Source: an uncultured Lachnoclostridium sp.
Lineage (GTDB): Bacteria > Bacillota > Clostridia > Lachnospirales > Lachnospiraceae
DNA: 64,000 nt
Reading direction: 5' to 3'
NCBI GenBank assembly: GCA_946499505.1
Contig: CAMMSL010000012.1
Coordinates: 1 to 64,000, forward strand
The translations under genes and the position numbers were made by a program. Within the stretch, counting starts at the first letter, position 1, and each line of letters starts with the position of its first letter. The notes under the pieces were generated by a model. It searched no databases. It was not told the origin of the DNA and worked only from the letters and a program-made list of their open reading frames with translations. Of this stretch, positions 7,519 through 16,090 are shown one piece after another.

Positions 7519-7547
7519 ATATTATCATCAGAGGATATTGATTGCAA
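7519..7547 (-). promoter_or_regulatory. promoter of the riboswitch-mntP transcript
   Basis: On the minus strand TTGCAA (7547-7542), a 17-bp spacer and TAATAT (7524-7519), immediately before the aptamer. Confidence 0.7.
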
Positions 7548-7589
7548 GAAAAAAATCAGGGCGGGAGAGAAGTTTTATGTTTCACAGGA

Positions 7590-7618
7590 TTGACATATTT
7601 TTTTGATAAACTTACACT
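7590..7618 (+). promoter_or_regulatory. promoter of the two-component operon
   Basis: TTGACA at 7590-7595 and TACACT at 7613-7618 with 17-bp spacing, 55 bp before the response regulator. It diverges from the mntP promoter. Confidence 0.65.
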
Positions 7619-7673
7619 GTTTATATTGATGAAGAGAAGGGACAGACTGTGTATATAAAAGGAGGAGACGGCA

Positions 7674-8360
7674 ATGGAAAATATGAATATAAAGATACTT
7701 GTTGTTGACGATGAAAGCAGGATGCGGAAGCTTGTCAGGGACTTTCTTGTCCGCGACGGTTATACAGTGCTGGAAGCCGGCGACGGGATGGAAGCAATGG
7801 ATATATTCTATGAGGATAAGGACATCGCTTTAGTTATACTGGATGTGATGATGCCGAAGATGGACGGCTGGCAGGTGTGCAGGGAGATCCGGGAATCTTC
7901 TAAAGTGCCGATCATAATGCTGACGGCACGGGCGGAAGAGAGAGATGAACTGCAGGGATTTGAGCTGGGGGTAGATGAATATATATCCAAGCCGTTCAGC
8001 CCGAAGATCCTTGTGGCAAGGGTAAATGCCATACTGAGGCGTACGCTGGGCAATACGGGCGGAGACGTGATCGAAGCCGGGGGCATTGTGATGGACAAAG
8101 CGGCTCATATTGTAAAAATAGATGGAAAGCCGGTGGAACTAAGCTATAAGGAATTTGAACTTCTTGCCTACTTCATGGAGAACCAGGGAATTGCTCTTTC
8201 AAGAGAGAAAATCCTCAATAATGTATGGAATTATGACTATTTCGGAGACGCAAGGACAATTGATACCCACGTGAAGAAATTAAGAAGCAAATTGGGAGAC
8301 AAAGGAGAATACATCCGTACGATCTGGGGGATGGGCTATAAATTTGAGGTGGATTCATGA
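7674..8360 (+). CDS. OmpR/PhoB-family response regulator
   Basis: A 228-residue two-domain regulator. The receiver domain (about 6-118) has the acidic pair VVDDES, the phosphoacceptor in LVILDVMMPKMDGW, the switch Thr in IIMLTAR, and Lys in SKPFSP. The C-terminal winged helix (about 130-226) has the YKEFELLAYF and TIDTHVKKLRSKLG blocks. Strong AAAAGGAGG ribosome site. It overlaps the histidine kinase by 4 bp (ATGA), so the pair is coupled. The target genes are not evident; a metal or envelope stress role could be guessed from mntP next door, but nothing proves it. Confidence 0.93.
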   Translation: MENMNIKILVVDDESRMRKLVRDFLVRDGYTVLEAGDGMEAMDIFYEDKDIALVILDVMMPKMDGWQVCREIRESSKVPIIMLTARAEERDELQGFELGVDEYISKPFSPKILVARVNAILRRTLGNTGGDVIEAGGIVMDKAAHIVKIDGKPVELSYKEFELLAYFMENQGIALSREKILNNVWNYDYFGDARTIDTHVKKLRSKLGDKGEYIRTIWGMGYKFEVDS

Positions 8361-9850
8361 AATATTCAATCAGGCGGCAGATGACGGCGATTTTCATCGG
8401 ATTGTTTGCCTGTATACTGGGTGCAGTACTTATTATCAACAACGGATTCCTCGGAAGATATTACCTCTCGCACAAGGCGAAAGATCTGGTCAGAACGTAT
8501 TATGCCGTGGACGAGGTGCTGCAGGAGGGCAGTCTGACAGACGTATCAGTGCTTAAAGGCATCATAAACCGGACGGAGCGGGGAAATATTGATATTGTTG
8601 TCACGGACAGCAGTGGAACAGCGGTATTTTCCACGCTGGGAGAGAGTGATCCGAGGCTGAGTCAGATGATCAGTGATGTGGTCGGCCAGAATATCGATGC
8701 GGACACTGTTCTGGAGAAGACTGATAATTTTACGATATACCGCTCGACTGCGGACAGCGGTCTGAATAATGTGGAATATCTGAGAATGTGGGGGATATTC
8801 ACGGACGGATCATGGTTCGTGATGCAGAGCCCGCTGGCAAGTATCAGGGAAAGCGCGGCTCTGGCAAATCAGTTCCTGATCTATCTGGGCGGCATCGGTA
8901 TTATTGTCGGCGGAGTGCTTGTGTGGCTTCTGTCGCGGCGGATCACACAGCCGCTGATGGAGCTGACGCGCCTGTCGCAGGAAATGGCAAACCTGAATTT
9001 TGACGCAAAGTATACAAGCGGAGGAGCGGATGAGATCGGAATTCTGGGAAGCAACTTCAACCGGATGTCGGAACAGCTGGAGAAGACGATCTCGGAGCTG
9101 AAAAGTGCGAACAACCAGCTTCAGAAAGATATCGAACAGAAAGAAAAGATGGAAGAGATGCGCAATGAGTTCCTCGGAAATGTCTCTCATGAGCTGAAGA
9201 CGCCGATCGCTCTCATCCAAGGATATGCAGAAGGACTTAAAGAAGGGGTAAATGACGATCCGGAGAGCAGGGAATTTTACTGTGAAGTCATTATGGATGA
9301 AGCGGACAAGATGAACCGGATGGTGAAGAACCTGCTGACTCTGAACCAGCTGGAGTTCGGTTCGGATGAAGTGCAGTTTGAACGGTTCGATATTGTCGGG
9401 CTTGTAAAAGGAGTGATCGCAAGCTGTGACATCCTGATCAGACAGGCGGATGCAGCGGTGGACTTTATTGCGGATGAAAAACTGGATGTCTGGGCGGATG
9501 AGTTTAAGACAGAGCAGGTTGTGCGCAACTATCTGACGAATGCGATCCATCATGTGGAAAATGAGAAACGGATTGAAGTGCGTATACGGAAAGTTGATGA
9601 TAAGGCGCGTATAACTGTCTTTAACAGCGGCAAGCCTATCCCCGAGGAGGATATCCCGAAATTGTGGGATAAGTTCTATAAAGTGGATAAAGCGCATACA
9701 AGAGAATATGGCGGAAACGGTATAGGGCTTTCTATTGTAAAGGCGATCATGGAGTCGTTCCATCAGAAGTACGGGGTGCGCAATTTTGACAACGGAGTAG
9801 AATTCTGGTTCGAGCTCGACGCCAAAACAGAAAACACTTCTTTACATTAA
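8357..9850 (+). CDS. membrane sensor histidine kinase
   Basis: A 497-residue kinase partnering the upstream response regulator. The first membrane helix covers about 10-30, followed by an extracellular sensor of about 140 residues, a second helix (LIYLGGIGIIVGGVLVWLL, about 174-192), a HAMP linker, a coiled coil, the phosphoacceptor block FLGNVSHELKTPIALIQGY and the HATPase domain (NYLTNAIHHVEN N-box, then GGNGIGLSIVKAIM). All catalytic boxes are intact. Topology resembles PhoR/VanS-type kinases. The ligand is unknown. Confidence 0.93.
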   Translation: MKYSIRRQMTAIFIGLFACILGAVLIINNGFLGRYYLSHKAKDLVRTYYAVDEVLQEGSLTDVSVLKGIINRTERGNIDIVVTDSSGTAVFSTLGESDPRLSQMISDVVGQNIDADTVLEKTDNFTIYRSTADSGLNNVEYLRMWGIFTDGSWFVMQSPLASIRESAALANQFLIYLGGIGIIVGGVLVWLLSRRITQPLMELTRLSQEMANLNFDAKYTSGGADEIGILGSNFNRMSEQLEKTISELKSANNQLQKDIEQKEKMEEMRNEFLGNVSHELKTPIALIQGYAEGLKEGVNDDPESREFYCEVIMDEADKMNRMVKNLLTLNQLEFGSDEVQFERFDIVGLVKGVIASCDILIRQADAAVDFIADEKLDVWADEFKTEQVVRNYLTNAIHHVENEKRIEVRIRKVDDKARITVFNSGKPIPEEDIPKLWDKFYKVDKAHTREYGGNGIGLSIVKAIMESFHQKYGVRNFDNGVEFWFELDAKTENTSLH

Positions 9851-9890
9851 AGCGAAAATGCGATAAAATGGTAACGTTATAGAGTGGTTT

Positions 9891-9937
9891 AAGGCATACG
9901 GCATGCCGGCTGTCAGCAGTGGGCATGGGTATGCCTT
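9891..9937 (+). other. long intergenic hairpin before the alanine symporter gene
   Basis: AAGGCATAC (9891-9899) pairs with GTATGCCTT (9929-9937), with inner GCATGCC/GGGCATG pairing. No real U-tract follows (ATATCATT), so it may be a weak terminator of the kinase operon or a structured leader. It does not match the glycine riboswitch often found before such symporters. Confidence 0.45.
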
Positions 9938-9984
9938 ATATCATTCTGGGAATATTTTAAAATGAGAATGAGGAGGAAAACGCA

Positions 9985-11391
9985 GTGTATGACAAGATCT
10001 ACAGCGCCATACAGTCAGTAGACAATTTTGTATGGGGATGGGGAATGATCGTGCTCCTTTTGGGAACACACATTTTCCTGACAATCAGGACAGGATTTAT
10101 TCAGAGAAAGACGATCACAAAAGGGATTCCGCTTTCTGTTTCAAAAGAAGAGGGCGCGGACGGCGAGGTGAGCCAGTTCGGAGCACTGGCGACAGCGCTG
10201 GCTTCCACGATCGGAACAGGAAATATTATCGGAGTGGGAACGGCGATCGCTCTTGGAGGACCGGGTGCCGTGTTATGGTGCTGGCTGACCGGTGTCTTCG
10301 GTATCGCGACAAAATATGCAGAGTCACTGATCGCAGTCAAGTACCGTGTGAAAACTCCCGACGGACGTATGCAGGGCGGCGCCATGTATGCGCTGGAACG
10401 CGGGCTGAACATGAAATGGCTCGGTATGATCTTTGCGGTCTTTGCGGGATTCGCGTCTTTCGGTATCGGATGTGCGACGCAGGTTAATGCCATCGCGGAA
10501 GTCTGCAGCAGCAATCTTGGAATCGAACCGTGGATCGTCGGTGTGATCGTTGCAGTGCTGACAGCTTTTGTCATTTTCGGCGGCATTAAATCAATTGCAA
10601 ATGTGTGCGAGAAATTGGTGCCTTTTATGGCTCTGTTCTATGTGATCGGCTGCGTTATCATCTTGGGAATCAACTATGATTATATTATACCGGCAATTCA
10701 GACGATCTGCAGACTGGCATTTACGAAAGGCGCGGCTGCCGGCGGTCTTGTGGGAGGCGGCATCAGACTTGCTCTCCAGTATGGAGTGGCAAGAGGACTT
10801 TTTTCGAATGAGTCAGGTATGGGATCTGCGCCGATCGCGGCGGCGGCAGCTAAAACAAAAAATCCGGTTCGTCAGGCTCTCGTCTCTTCTACAGGAACGT
10901 TCTGGGATACAGTAGTAGTATGCCTGATGACAGGTCTTGTGCTGGTGTCGACGATTATGAAAAACCCGGCAATTAATGCGGATCAGATTGTGGACGGCGG
11001 TGAGCTCACAACTCTGGCATTTTCTCAGATCCCGTATTTCGGACCGTTTATCCTTGTTGTGGGCATTATTACATTTGCGTATTCTACAATCCTCGGATGG
11101 GCGTATTACGGAGAACGCTGCGTGGAATATTTTGCAGGAAAGTTCGGGCTGATCCCCTACAGAGTACTTTACATAGCTATCGCGCTGATCGCACCTGTAC
11201 TGGCGCTTGATCTCGTATGGCTGATCGCAGATATCCTGAATGCTCTGATGGCGATCCCGAACCTGATCGCGGTTCTGCTGCTTTCACCTGTGATCGTGAA
11301 AGAGACGAGAAAATATGTCAATAATCTGGATGCTGTGGATGACACGCCGGTTCCGGTAATAAAGACCGGTATCGGAAACGGCAGAAAATAG
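9985..11391 (+). CDS. sodium:alanine/glycine symporter (AGCS family)
   Basis: A 468-residue membrane protein with about 11 helices importing alanine or glycine with Na+. Family blocks: GALATALASTIGTGNIIGVGTAI near the N-terminal third, and GLFSNESGMGSAPIAAAAAKT. It starts with GTG at 9985, set 8 bases after AGGAGG; the next in-frame ATG lies much further in. Single-gene unit between the two-component system and hisH. Substrate preference (Ala versus Gly or D-Ala) is not readable. Confidence 0.93.
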   Translation: MYDKIYSAIQSVDNFVWGWGMIVLLLGTHIFLTIRTGFIQRKTITKGIPLSVSKEEGADGEVSQFGALATALASTIGTGNIIGVGTAIALGGPGAVLWCWLTGVFGIATKYAESLIAVKYRVKTPDGRMQGGAMYALERGLNMKWLGMIFAVFAGFASFGIGCATQVNAIAEVCSSNLGIEPWIVGVIVAVLTAFVIFGGIKSIANVCEKLVPFMALFYVIGCVIILGINYDYIIPAIQTICRLAFTKGAAAGGLVGGGIRLALQYGVARGLFSNESGMGSAPIAAAAAKTKNPVRQALVSSTGTFWDTVVVCLMTGLVLVSTIMKNPAINADQIVDGGELTTLAFSQIPYFGPFILVVGIITFAYSTILGWAYYGERCVEYFAGKFGLIPYRVLYIAIALIAPVLALDLVWLIADILNALMAIPNLIAVLLLSPVIVKETRKYVNNLDAVDDTPVPVIKTGIGNGRK

Positions 11392-11429
11392 TCTGGTGCA
11401 GTCCGGGCATAGAAGCGGAGGAAAAAAGG

Positions 11430-12035
11430 ATGATAGCAATCATAGACTATGATGCGGGTAATATAAAAAGTGTGGAAAAAGCCCTGCTCTATCTGGGGCA
11501 GGAAGTAAAAGTGACCGGAGATAAAGATGAGATCCTGTCAGCTGATAAGGTGATACTGCCCGGCGTAGGCGCTTTCGGGGATGCGATGGCTACGATCCGT
11601 GAAAGAGGGCTGGAGAGTGTGATCCGTCAGGTTGTGGATCAGGGCACTCCCTTCCTTGGAATCTGTCTCGGGCTGCAGCTTCTCTTTGAACGCAGTGATG
11701 AGGCTCCGGGCGTGGAAGGCCTCGGGATTCTGAAAGGAGAGATCCTGAAGATACCTGAAAAAGAAGGCATGAAGATTCCCCACATGGGCTGGAACTCTCT
11801 TCACCTTGAAAATGACGGCAGGCTTTTCAGGGGAATAGAAGAAGGAGCGTATGTTTACTTTGTTCATTCCTATTATCTGAAAGCGGCTGATGAGCAGATC
11901 GTGAAAGCATCCACCGACTACTGTACCCATATTCATGCATCTGTAGAAAAAGACAATGTGTTTGCGTGCCAGTTCCATCCGGAGAAGAGCAGCGACGTGG
12001 GACTGCACATACTGAAAAATTTTGTCGAACTGTAG
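11430..12035 (+). CDS. hisH: imidazole glycerol phosphate synthase, glutaminase subunit
   Basis: A 201-residue class I glutamine amidotransferase supplying ammonia to HisF in histidine biosynthesis. The nucleophile elbow GICLGLQLLF carries the catalytic Cys; QFHPEKSSDVG holds the His-Glu of the triad; PGVGAFGDAM and PHMGWN are family blocks. hisF follows after 12 bp. No other his gene is in the window, so the pair stands apart from the usual his operon. Confidence 0.95.
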   Translation: MIAIIDYDAGNIKSVEKALLYLGQEVKVTGDKDEILSADKVILPGVGAFGDAMATIRERGLESVIRQVVDQGTPFLGICLGLQLLFERSDEAPGVEGLGILKGEILKIPEKEGMKIPHMGWNSLHLENDGRLFRGIEEGAYVYFVHSYYLKAADEQIVKASTDYCTHIHASVEKDNVFACQFHPEKSSDVGLHILKNFVEL

Positions 12036-12047
12036 GAGGGAAACGAT

Positions 12048-12809
12048 ATGTTTACAAAAAGAATCATTCCCTGCCTTGATGTAAACGGGGGAAGAGTAGT
12101 AAAAGGAGTCAATTTCGTCGATCTGAAAGACGCGGGAGATCCAGTGGAGATTGCCAGGGCTTATGATAAAGCCGGTGCAGATGAACTTGTATTTCTTGAT
12201 ATAACGGCGTCGTCCGATAACAGAGGGACGGTCATTGACATGGTCAGGAAAGTGGCTGAATGTGTGTTTATTCCGTTTACAGTGGGCGGGGGCATCCGGA
12301 CGGTAGATGATTTCCGGGCAATTCTCCGGGAAGGCGCGGATAAGATATCGATCAATTCTTCTGCCATCAATACTCCGGAACTGGTCAGCGACGCGGCGGA
12401 TAAGTTCGGGAGCCAGTGCGTTGTCGTGGCTATTGACGCCAAGAAAAGAGCGGACGGTTCAGGCTGGAATATTTACAAGAACGGCGGACGCATTGATGTG
12501 GGCATTGACGCGGTAGAGTGGGCAATGAAAGTAGAACGCCTCGGCGCGGGAGAAATCCTGCTCACCAGCATGGACTGCGACGGCACGAAAGCCGGCTACG
12601 ATCTGGAACTGACACGTACGATCGCGGAACATGTATCTATCCCGGTCATCGCCTCCGGCGGCGCCGGCACACTGGAGCATTTTAAAGAGGCACTGACAGT
12701 CGGAAAGGCAGATGCGGCCCTGGCGGCTTCCCTTTTCCATTATAAGGAGCTGGAGATACGGCAGGTCAAAGAATACCTTCAAAATGAAGGGGTGCCGGTG
12801 AGGCTGTGA
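12048..12809 (+). CDS. hisF: imidazole glycerol phosphate synthase, cyclase subunit
   Basis: A 253-residue TIM-barrel cyclase that turns PRFAR plus ammonia into imidazole glycerol phosphate and AICAR. The catalytic Asp is in [15 protein letters not shown] near the N-terminus and the second in VVAIDAKKR at about residue 130; the phosphate loops GGGIRT and ASGGAG are intact. Strong AGGAGGG ribosome site. It would form a heterodimer with HisH, whose ammonia passes through the barrel. Confidence 0.96.
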   Translation: MFTKRIIPCLDVNGGRVVKGVNFVDLKDAGDPVEIARAYDKAGADELVFLDITASSDNRGTVIDMVRKVAECVFIPFTVGGGIRTVDDFRAILREGADKISINSSAINTPELVSDAADKFGSQCVVVAIDAKKRADGSGWNIYKNGGRIDVGIDAVEWAMKVERLGAGEILLTSMDCDGTKAGYDLELTRTIAEHVSIPVIASGGAGTLEHFKEALTVGKADAALAASLFHYKELEIRQVKEYLQNEGVPVRL

Positions 12810-12873
12810 TCACGCCGGATATTCCCGGTTGGATGGCTGAATAAATGAATTGCAAAGAGTTCATTGCAATGGT

Positions 12874-12917
12874 AAAATTAGTAACAGTTCTATAACTGAG
12901 CTGTTACTAATTTTTGT
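12874..12917 (+). terminator. terminator after hisF
   Basis: AAAATTAGTAACAG (12874-12887) pairs with CTGTTACTAATTTTT (12901-12915): a perfect long stem with a T-run. Confidence 0.85.
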
Positions 12918-12965
12918 GTAGAATAAATTATCCGGAACATCCGGAAGGAAAAGAGGAACGGGATT

Positions 12966-13634
12966 ATGGCAGGCTTGAACGGAGACTGGTACGAAGCGCT
13001 GAAAGGGGAATTTTCAAAGCCCTATTATAAGAAATTATTTGAGACAGTAAACAGGGAATACAGGACACATCTGATCTTCCCGCCGGCGGAGGATATCTTC
13101 AATGCTTTTCATCTGACGCCGCTGAAAGACGTTAAGGTGGTCATTCTCGGACAGGATCCGTATCACAATAACGGACAGGCACACGGACTGTGCTTTTCTG
13201 TGAAGAAAGGGGTGGACATCCCTCCGTCTCTTGTGAATATCTATCAGGAGCTCCACGATGATCTGGGCTGTACGATACCGAACCACGGCTGCCTGACAAA
13301 ATGGGCGGAGCAGGGCGTGCTTATGCTGAACACAGTGCTTACGGTGCGTGCCCATCAGGCGAATTCCCACCGGGGAATCGGCTGGGAAGAATTTACCGAT
13401 GCGGCTATCATGGCGCTGAACAGTCAGGACAGGCCGATTGTATTTATCCTGTGGGGAAGCCCGGCTCAGAGAAAGAAAGCGATGCTCAATAACCCGAAGC
13501 ATCTGATCCTGACGGCGCCTCATCCGAGCCCACTGTCAGCCTTCCGCGGATTCTTCGGCAGCAGGCCGTTCAGCAAGACAAACGCCTTTCTGGAGAGCCA
13601 CGGAATCGAGCCTATTGACTGGCAGATCGACTGA
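12966..13634 (+). CDS. ung: uracil-DNA glycosylase, family 1
   Basis: A 222-residue base-excision enzyme removing uracil from DNA. All family-1 signatures are intact: the water-activating loop GQDPYHNNGQAHGL, LNTVLTVRAHQANSH, and the minor-groove loop APHPSPLSAFRGFFG with the catalytic His. Length is normal. Single gene between the hisF terminator and tRNA-Gly. Confidence 0.97.
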   Translation: MAGLNGDWYEALKGEFSKPYYKKLFETVNREYRTHLIFPPAEDIFNAFHLTPLKDVKVVILGQDPYHNNGQAHGLCFSVKKGVDIPPSLVNIYQELHDDLGCTIPNHGCLTKWAEQGVLMLNTVLTVRAHQANSHRGIGWEEFTDAAIMALNSQDRPIVFILWGSPAQRKKAMLNNPKHLILTAPHPSPLSAFRGFFGSRPFSKTNAFLESHGIEPIDWQID

Positions 13635-13694
13635 CTTACAGAGAAAAGACTTGCAATTCACATCAAAGCGCGTTATAATTCATAACGTGCTGAT

Positions 13695-13765
13695 GCAGAT
13701 GTAGTTCATCGGTAGAATACCAGCTTCCCAAGCTGGGGAGGCGGGTTCGATTCCCGTCATCTGCT
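13695..13765 (+). tRNA. tRNA-Gly(CCC)
   Basis: Acceptor GCAGATG/CATCTGC, discriminator T; anticodon loop TTCCCAA (CCC) on CCAGC/GCTGG; T-arm GCGGG-TTCGATT-CCCGT. 71 nt without CCA; single-gene unit. Confidence 0.95.
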
Positions 13766-13770
13766 TAAAG

Positions 13771-13808
13771 AAAGCCGGAAACGTTGAGAATCAGCGTTTC
13801 CGGCTTTT
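13771..13808. terminator. bidirectional terminator
   Basis: AAAGCCGGAAACG (13771-13783) pairs with CGTTTCCGGCTTTT (13795-13808). It terminates tRNA-Gly on the plus strand and the hypothetical gene on the minus strand. Confidence 0.88.
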
Positions 13809-13811
13809 GCA

Positions 13812-14075
13812 TTATTCTTCGATCACTTGTATCTCAAGATAATCAAAATCAATGGAGTCCACAAAGTTATCCTGATAGAATCTTGCTTTTGCATGTCTTT
13901 TGAATTCAGCGATCGTGGAGTCCAGCCAGATCGGTTTGCTCAGATCAAACTGATAGCAGATCTCATCCAGAGCATTAAATATTTTGTGGGTACGCGTATC
14001 ATCTGTCTCATCACAGATGACAGTATCTCTCAGCATTCTGTTATCCTTAAATTCTTTTCCCCATAAACGGAACAT
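13812..14075 (-). CDS. conserved-looking hypothetical protein, 87 aa
   Basis: An 87-residue acidic soluble protein beginning MFRLWGKEFKDNRML; the ATG at 14075 follows the ribosome site AAAGGAG (14089-14083 on the minus strand). No signal peptide, membrane segment or known motif. Contains WLDSTIAEFKRHAKARF and ends in an acidic strand. I do not recognise the family. It is convergent with tRNA-Gly and shares the bidirectional terminator, so it is probably a genuine independent transcript. Confidence 0.65.
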   Translation of the reverse strand: MFRLWGKEFKDNRMLRDTVICDETDDTRTHKIFNALDEICYQFDLSKPIWLDSTIAEFKRHAKARFYQDNFVDSIDFDYLEIQVIEE

Positions 14076-14153
14076 AATACACAGCTCCTTTCATAACTGC
14101 TATTCTAGCACAGCGAAGTCGAAAAGTCATTCGGAAAATCCAAAAGTACAAGG

Positions 14154-14182
14154 TTGTGTGAGCCTGAGGTTTTTGTTATATT
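14154..14182 (+). promoter_or_regulatory. promoter of the MNT/HEPN pair
   Basis: TTGTGT at 14154-14159 and TATATT at 14177-14182 with a 17-bp spacer, 38 bp before the MNT gene. Confidence 0.55.
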
Positions 14183-14219
14183 AGTAAAAGAGTGGAAATG
14201 ACAGGGAGCGTGAAAAAGC

Positions 14220-14489
14220 ATGACATTAGCGAAGGTTCTGGAGAAGGTAAAGAATCTATGTGTGAAATATCAGGCGAAAGAGATCATTTTGTTCGGATCA
14301 AGGGCAAAAGGAACAGCACTGGAAAGAAGCGATATTGATATTGCTGTATCAGGAGTGAATGATTTTGACGCACTTGAAGAAGAAATAGAAGAAATTCCGA
14401 CATTATATACAGTTGACCTTTTAAATATGGATACATGTAGGAATGAATTGATATTGGAGGACATCAGAAAATATGGACGCAAAATTTGA
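14220..14489 (+). CDS. MNT-type nucleotidyltransferase (MntA-like antitoxin)
   Basis: An 89-residue minimal nucleotidyltransferase. The motif GSRAKGTALERSDIDIAV fits the GSX10DXD active site exactly. In HEPN/MNT toxin-antitoxin modules the MNT protein silences its HEPN partner by attaching AMP units to the Tyr of the RX4HXY motif. The next gene is such a HEPN protein, and the two overlap by 17 bp, so they are co-translated. Whether this pair is an active toxin system or a housekeeping pair of the HI0073/HI0074 type cannot be told from sequence. Confidence 0.85.
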   Translation: MTLAKVLEKVKNLCVKYQAKEIILFGSRAKGTALERSDIDIAVSGVNDFDALEEEIEEIPTLYTVDLLNMDTCRNELILEDIRKYGRKI

Positions 14490-14880
14490 AAAAAGATGGT
14501 TATCATTCAACAATTCACTAGATTCACTGGCTGAAGCGCGTGAAAGAGATATGTCGGACTCGTTTGTTTTAAGTGGAACAAGTGCTAAATTTAGTATTAC
14601 ATTTGATCTGGCATGGAAGGTTATGAAAGATATACTGATCCAACATTATGCGATCACGGCATTTGTTTCCGGTTCACCTAGAGAAGTGCTTCGTATGGCA
14701 TACAAAGCGGAACTGATTTCCGATGATATCTGGATGGAAATGCTAAAGATACGAAATCAGCTTGCACATGATTACGATGGAGTTATTGTGAAAGAATACT
14801 GCCAGAAAATCATTCACGAATATATTGACCGGCTATACGAGTTTAGAAATCGTGCCGGGGAAATCCTGACAATGAATTAA
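14473..14880 (+). CDS. HEPN-domain protein (HepT/HI0074-like), putative toxin partner
   Basis: A 135-residue all-helical protein of the nucleotidyltransferase substrate-binding (HI0074) family. The motif IRNQLAHDYDG gives R-X4-H-X-Y, the HEPN RNase active site together with the Tyr that MNT partners AMPylate. It overlaps the MNT gene by 17 bp. Slightly AT-richer than its neighbours, with an otherwise typical composition. If active it would cut RNA when the MNT protein is lost. Confidence 0.82.
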   Translation: MDAKFEKRWLSFNNSLDSLAEARERDMSDSFVLSGTSAKFSITFDLAWKVMKDILIQHYAITAFVSGSPREVLRMAYKAELISDDIWMEMLKIRNQLAHDYDGVIVKEYCQKIIHEYIDRLYEFRNRAGEILTMN

Positions 14881-14925
14881 GGAAAAGGGGAACACAGACG
14901 GCTGACAGCCGGAAAGGGGATACTT

Positions 14926-15978
14926 ATGAAGAAACTTCTGGACAGAATATTTATAGACGGACTGACCGGTATGGCGCAGGGACTGTTTGCCACGCTGATC
15001 ATCGGCACGATCATCCAGCAGATCGGAACGTACTGCGGGGGAAATACCGGTAATCTGATCTTTACCTTGGGAAAGGTGGCTGCAGGACTGACAGGCGCAG
15101 GTATCGGTGCAGGTGTGGCGCGAAAACTGGAGGCTGGGCATCTGGTTATCGTATCAGCAGCGGTAGTGGGAATGATCGGAGCATTCGCGGGAGATGTCAT
15201 GTCAGGGGATATACTTTCGGGAGGCGGCCTTGTGCTGTCCGGCCCGGGGGAACCGCTCGGCGCATTTATAGCATCGTACATCGCGATTGAGATCGGGATA
15301 CTGATTTCCGGGAAGACGAGACTGGATATTATTCTTACACCCCTTGTCTGTATTGGCATTGGAGCTGCTGTTGGACTGCTGGCAGGACCTCCCATCTCCG
15401 GATTTATGTCATGGCTCGGTTCGCTGATCAACTGGGGAACAGAACAACAGCCTCTGCTCATGGGAATCGTGGTATCGGTGCTGATGGGAATGATCCTGAC
15501 CCTGCCGATCAGTTCTGCTGCACTGGGCGTGATCCTGAATCTTTCGGGACTGGCAGCGGGCGCAGCGACTGTGGGATGCTGCTGCAATATGATCGGTTTC
15601 GCGGTGGCAAGCTTCCGGGAAAATAAATTCAGCGGCCTGCTTTCACAGGGAATCGGAACATCAATGCTGCAGGTGCCCAATATTGTGAGGCATCCGCAGA
15701 TATGGATTCCGCCGATCCTCTCCAGCGCGATATTAGGACCGGTATCGACAATGGTATTCCATATGACAAATAATGCCACCGGATCCGGCATGGGAACAGC
15801 AGGGCTTGTAGGCCCGCTGATGACATGGCAGGTAATGACACGATCGGAAGCAGAGATGATCGTGCTTGTAAAGATCATCCTGATCCAGTTTGTTCTTCCG
15901 GCAGTACTCACACTCCTTGTATCCGAATTTATGAGAAAGAAGAAATGGATTCATTTTGGGGATATGAAGCTGGAATAA
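14926..15978 (+). CDS. PTS EIIC-like membrane protein (PF13303 type)
   Basis: A 350-residue membrane protein with about 9-10 helices, Gly/Ala-rich, starting MKKLLDRIFIDGLTGMAQGLF. It has the pattern of the stand-alone EIIC-like family sometimes called putative toxin regulator. No EIIA or EIIB domain or gene is adjacent, so transport by phosphorelay is not supported. It lies 45 bp after the HEPN gene and could share its transcript. Substrate unknown. Confidence 0.75.
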   Translation: MKKLLDRIFIDGLTGMAQGLFATLIIGTIIQQIGTYCGGNTGNLIFTLGKVAAGLTGAGIGAGVARKLEAGHLVIVSAAVVGMIGAFAGDVMSGDILSGGGLVLSGPGEPLGAFIASYIAIEIGILISGKTRLDIILTPLVCIGIGAAVGLLAGPPISGFMSWLGSLINWGTEQQPLLMGIVVSVLMGMILTLPISSAALGVILNLSGLAAGAATVGCCCNMIGFAVASFRENKFSGLLSQGIGTSMLQVPNIVRHPQIWIPPILSSAILGPVSTMVFHMTNNATGSGMGTAGLVGPLMTWQVMTRSEAEMIVLVKIILIQFVLPAVLTLLVSEFMRKKKWIHFGDMKLE

Positions 15979-16025
15979 GATACTGCAGACAATCTTAAAA
16001 ATGAATAAAAAAAGAGTGAACTCGG

Positions 16026-16054
16026 TTAACAGGAAACACAAAATATGGTATACT
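16026..16054 (+). promoter_or_regulatory. promoter of the RelQ-type synthetase gene
   Basis: TTAACA at 16026-16031 and TATACT at 16049-16054, spacer 17 bp. Confidence 0.6.
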
Positions 16055-16090
16055 TAAAAGCAACAAAATAACCAATGGGGGCTATTCGTG

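Noticed and set aside
9851-9984. Glycine riboswitch before the Na+/alanine symporter
   Set aside because: These symporters often have one, but the region shows only a single GGCATAC hairpin and none of the conserved glycine aptamer words.
14877-15911. 344-codon open frame antisense to the EIIC-like gene
   Set aside because: Pro/Ser/Ile-rich with no domain; it mirrors the Gly/Ala-rich codons of the membrane protein on the plus strand, whose frame has a ribosome site and helices.
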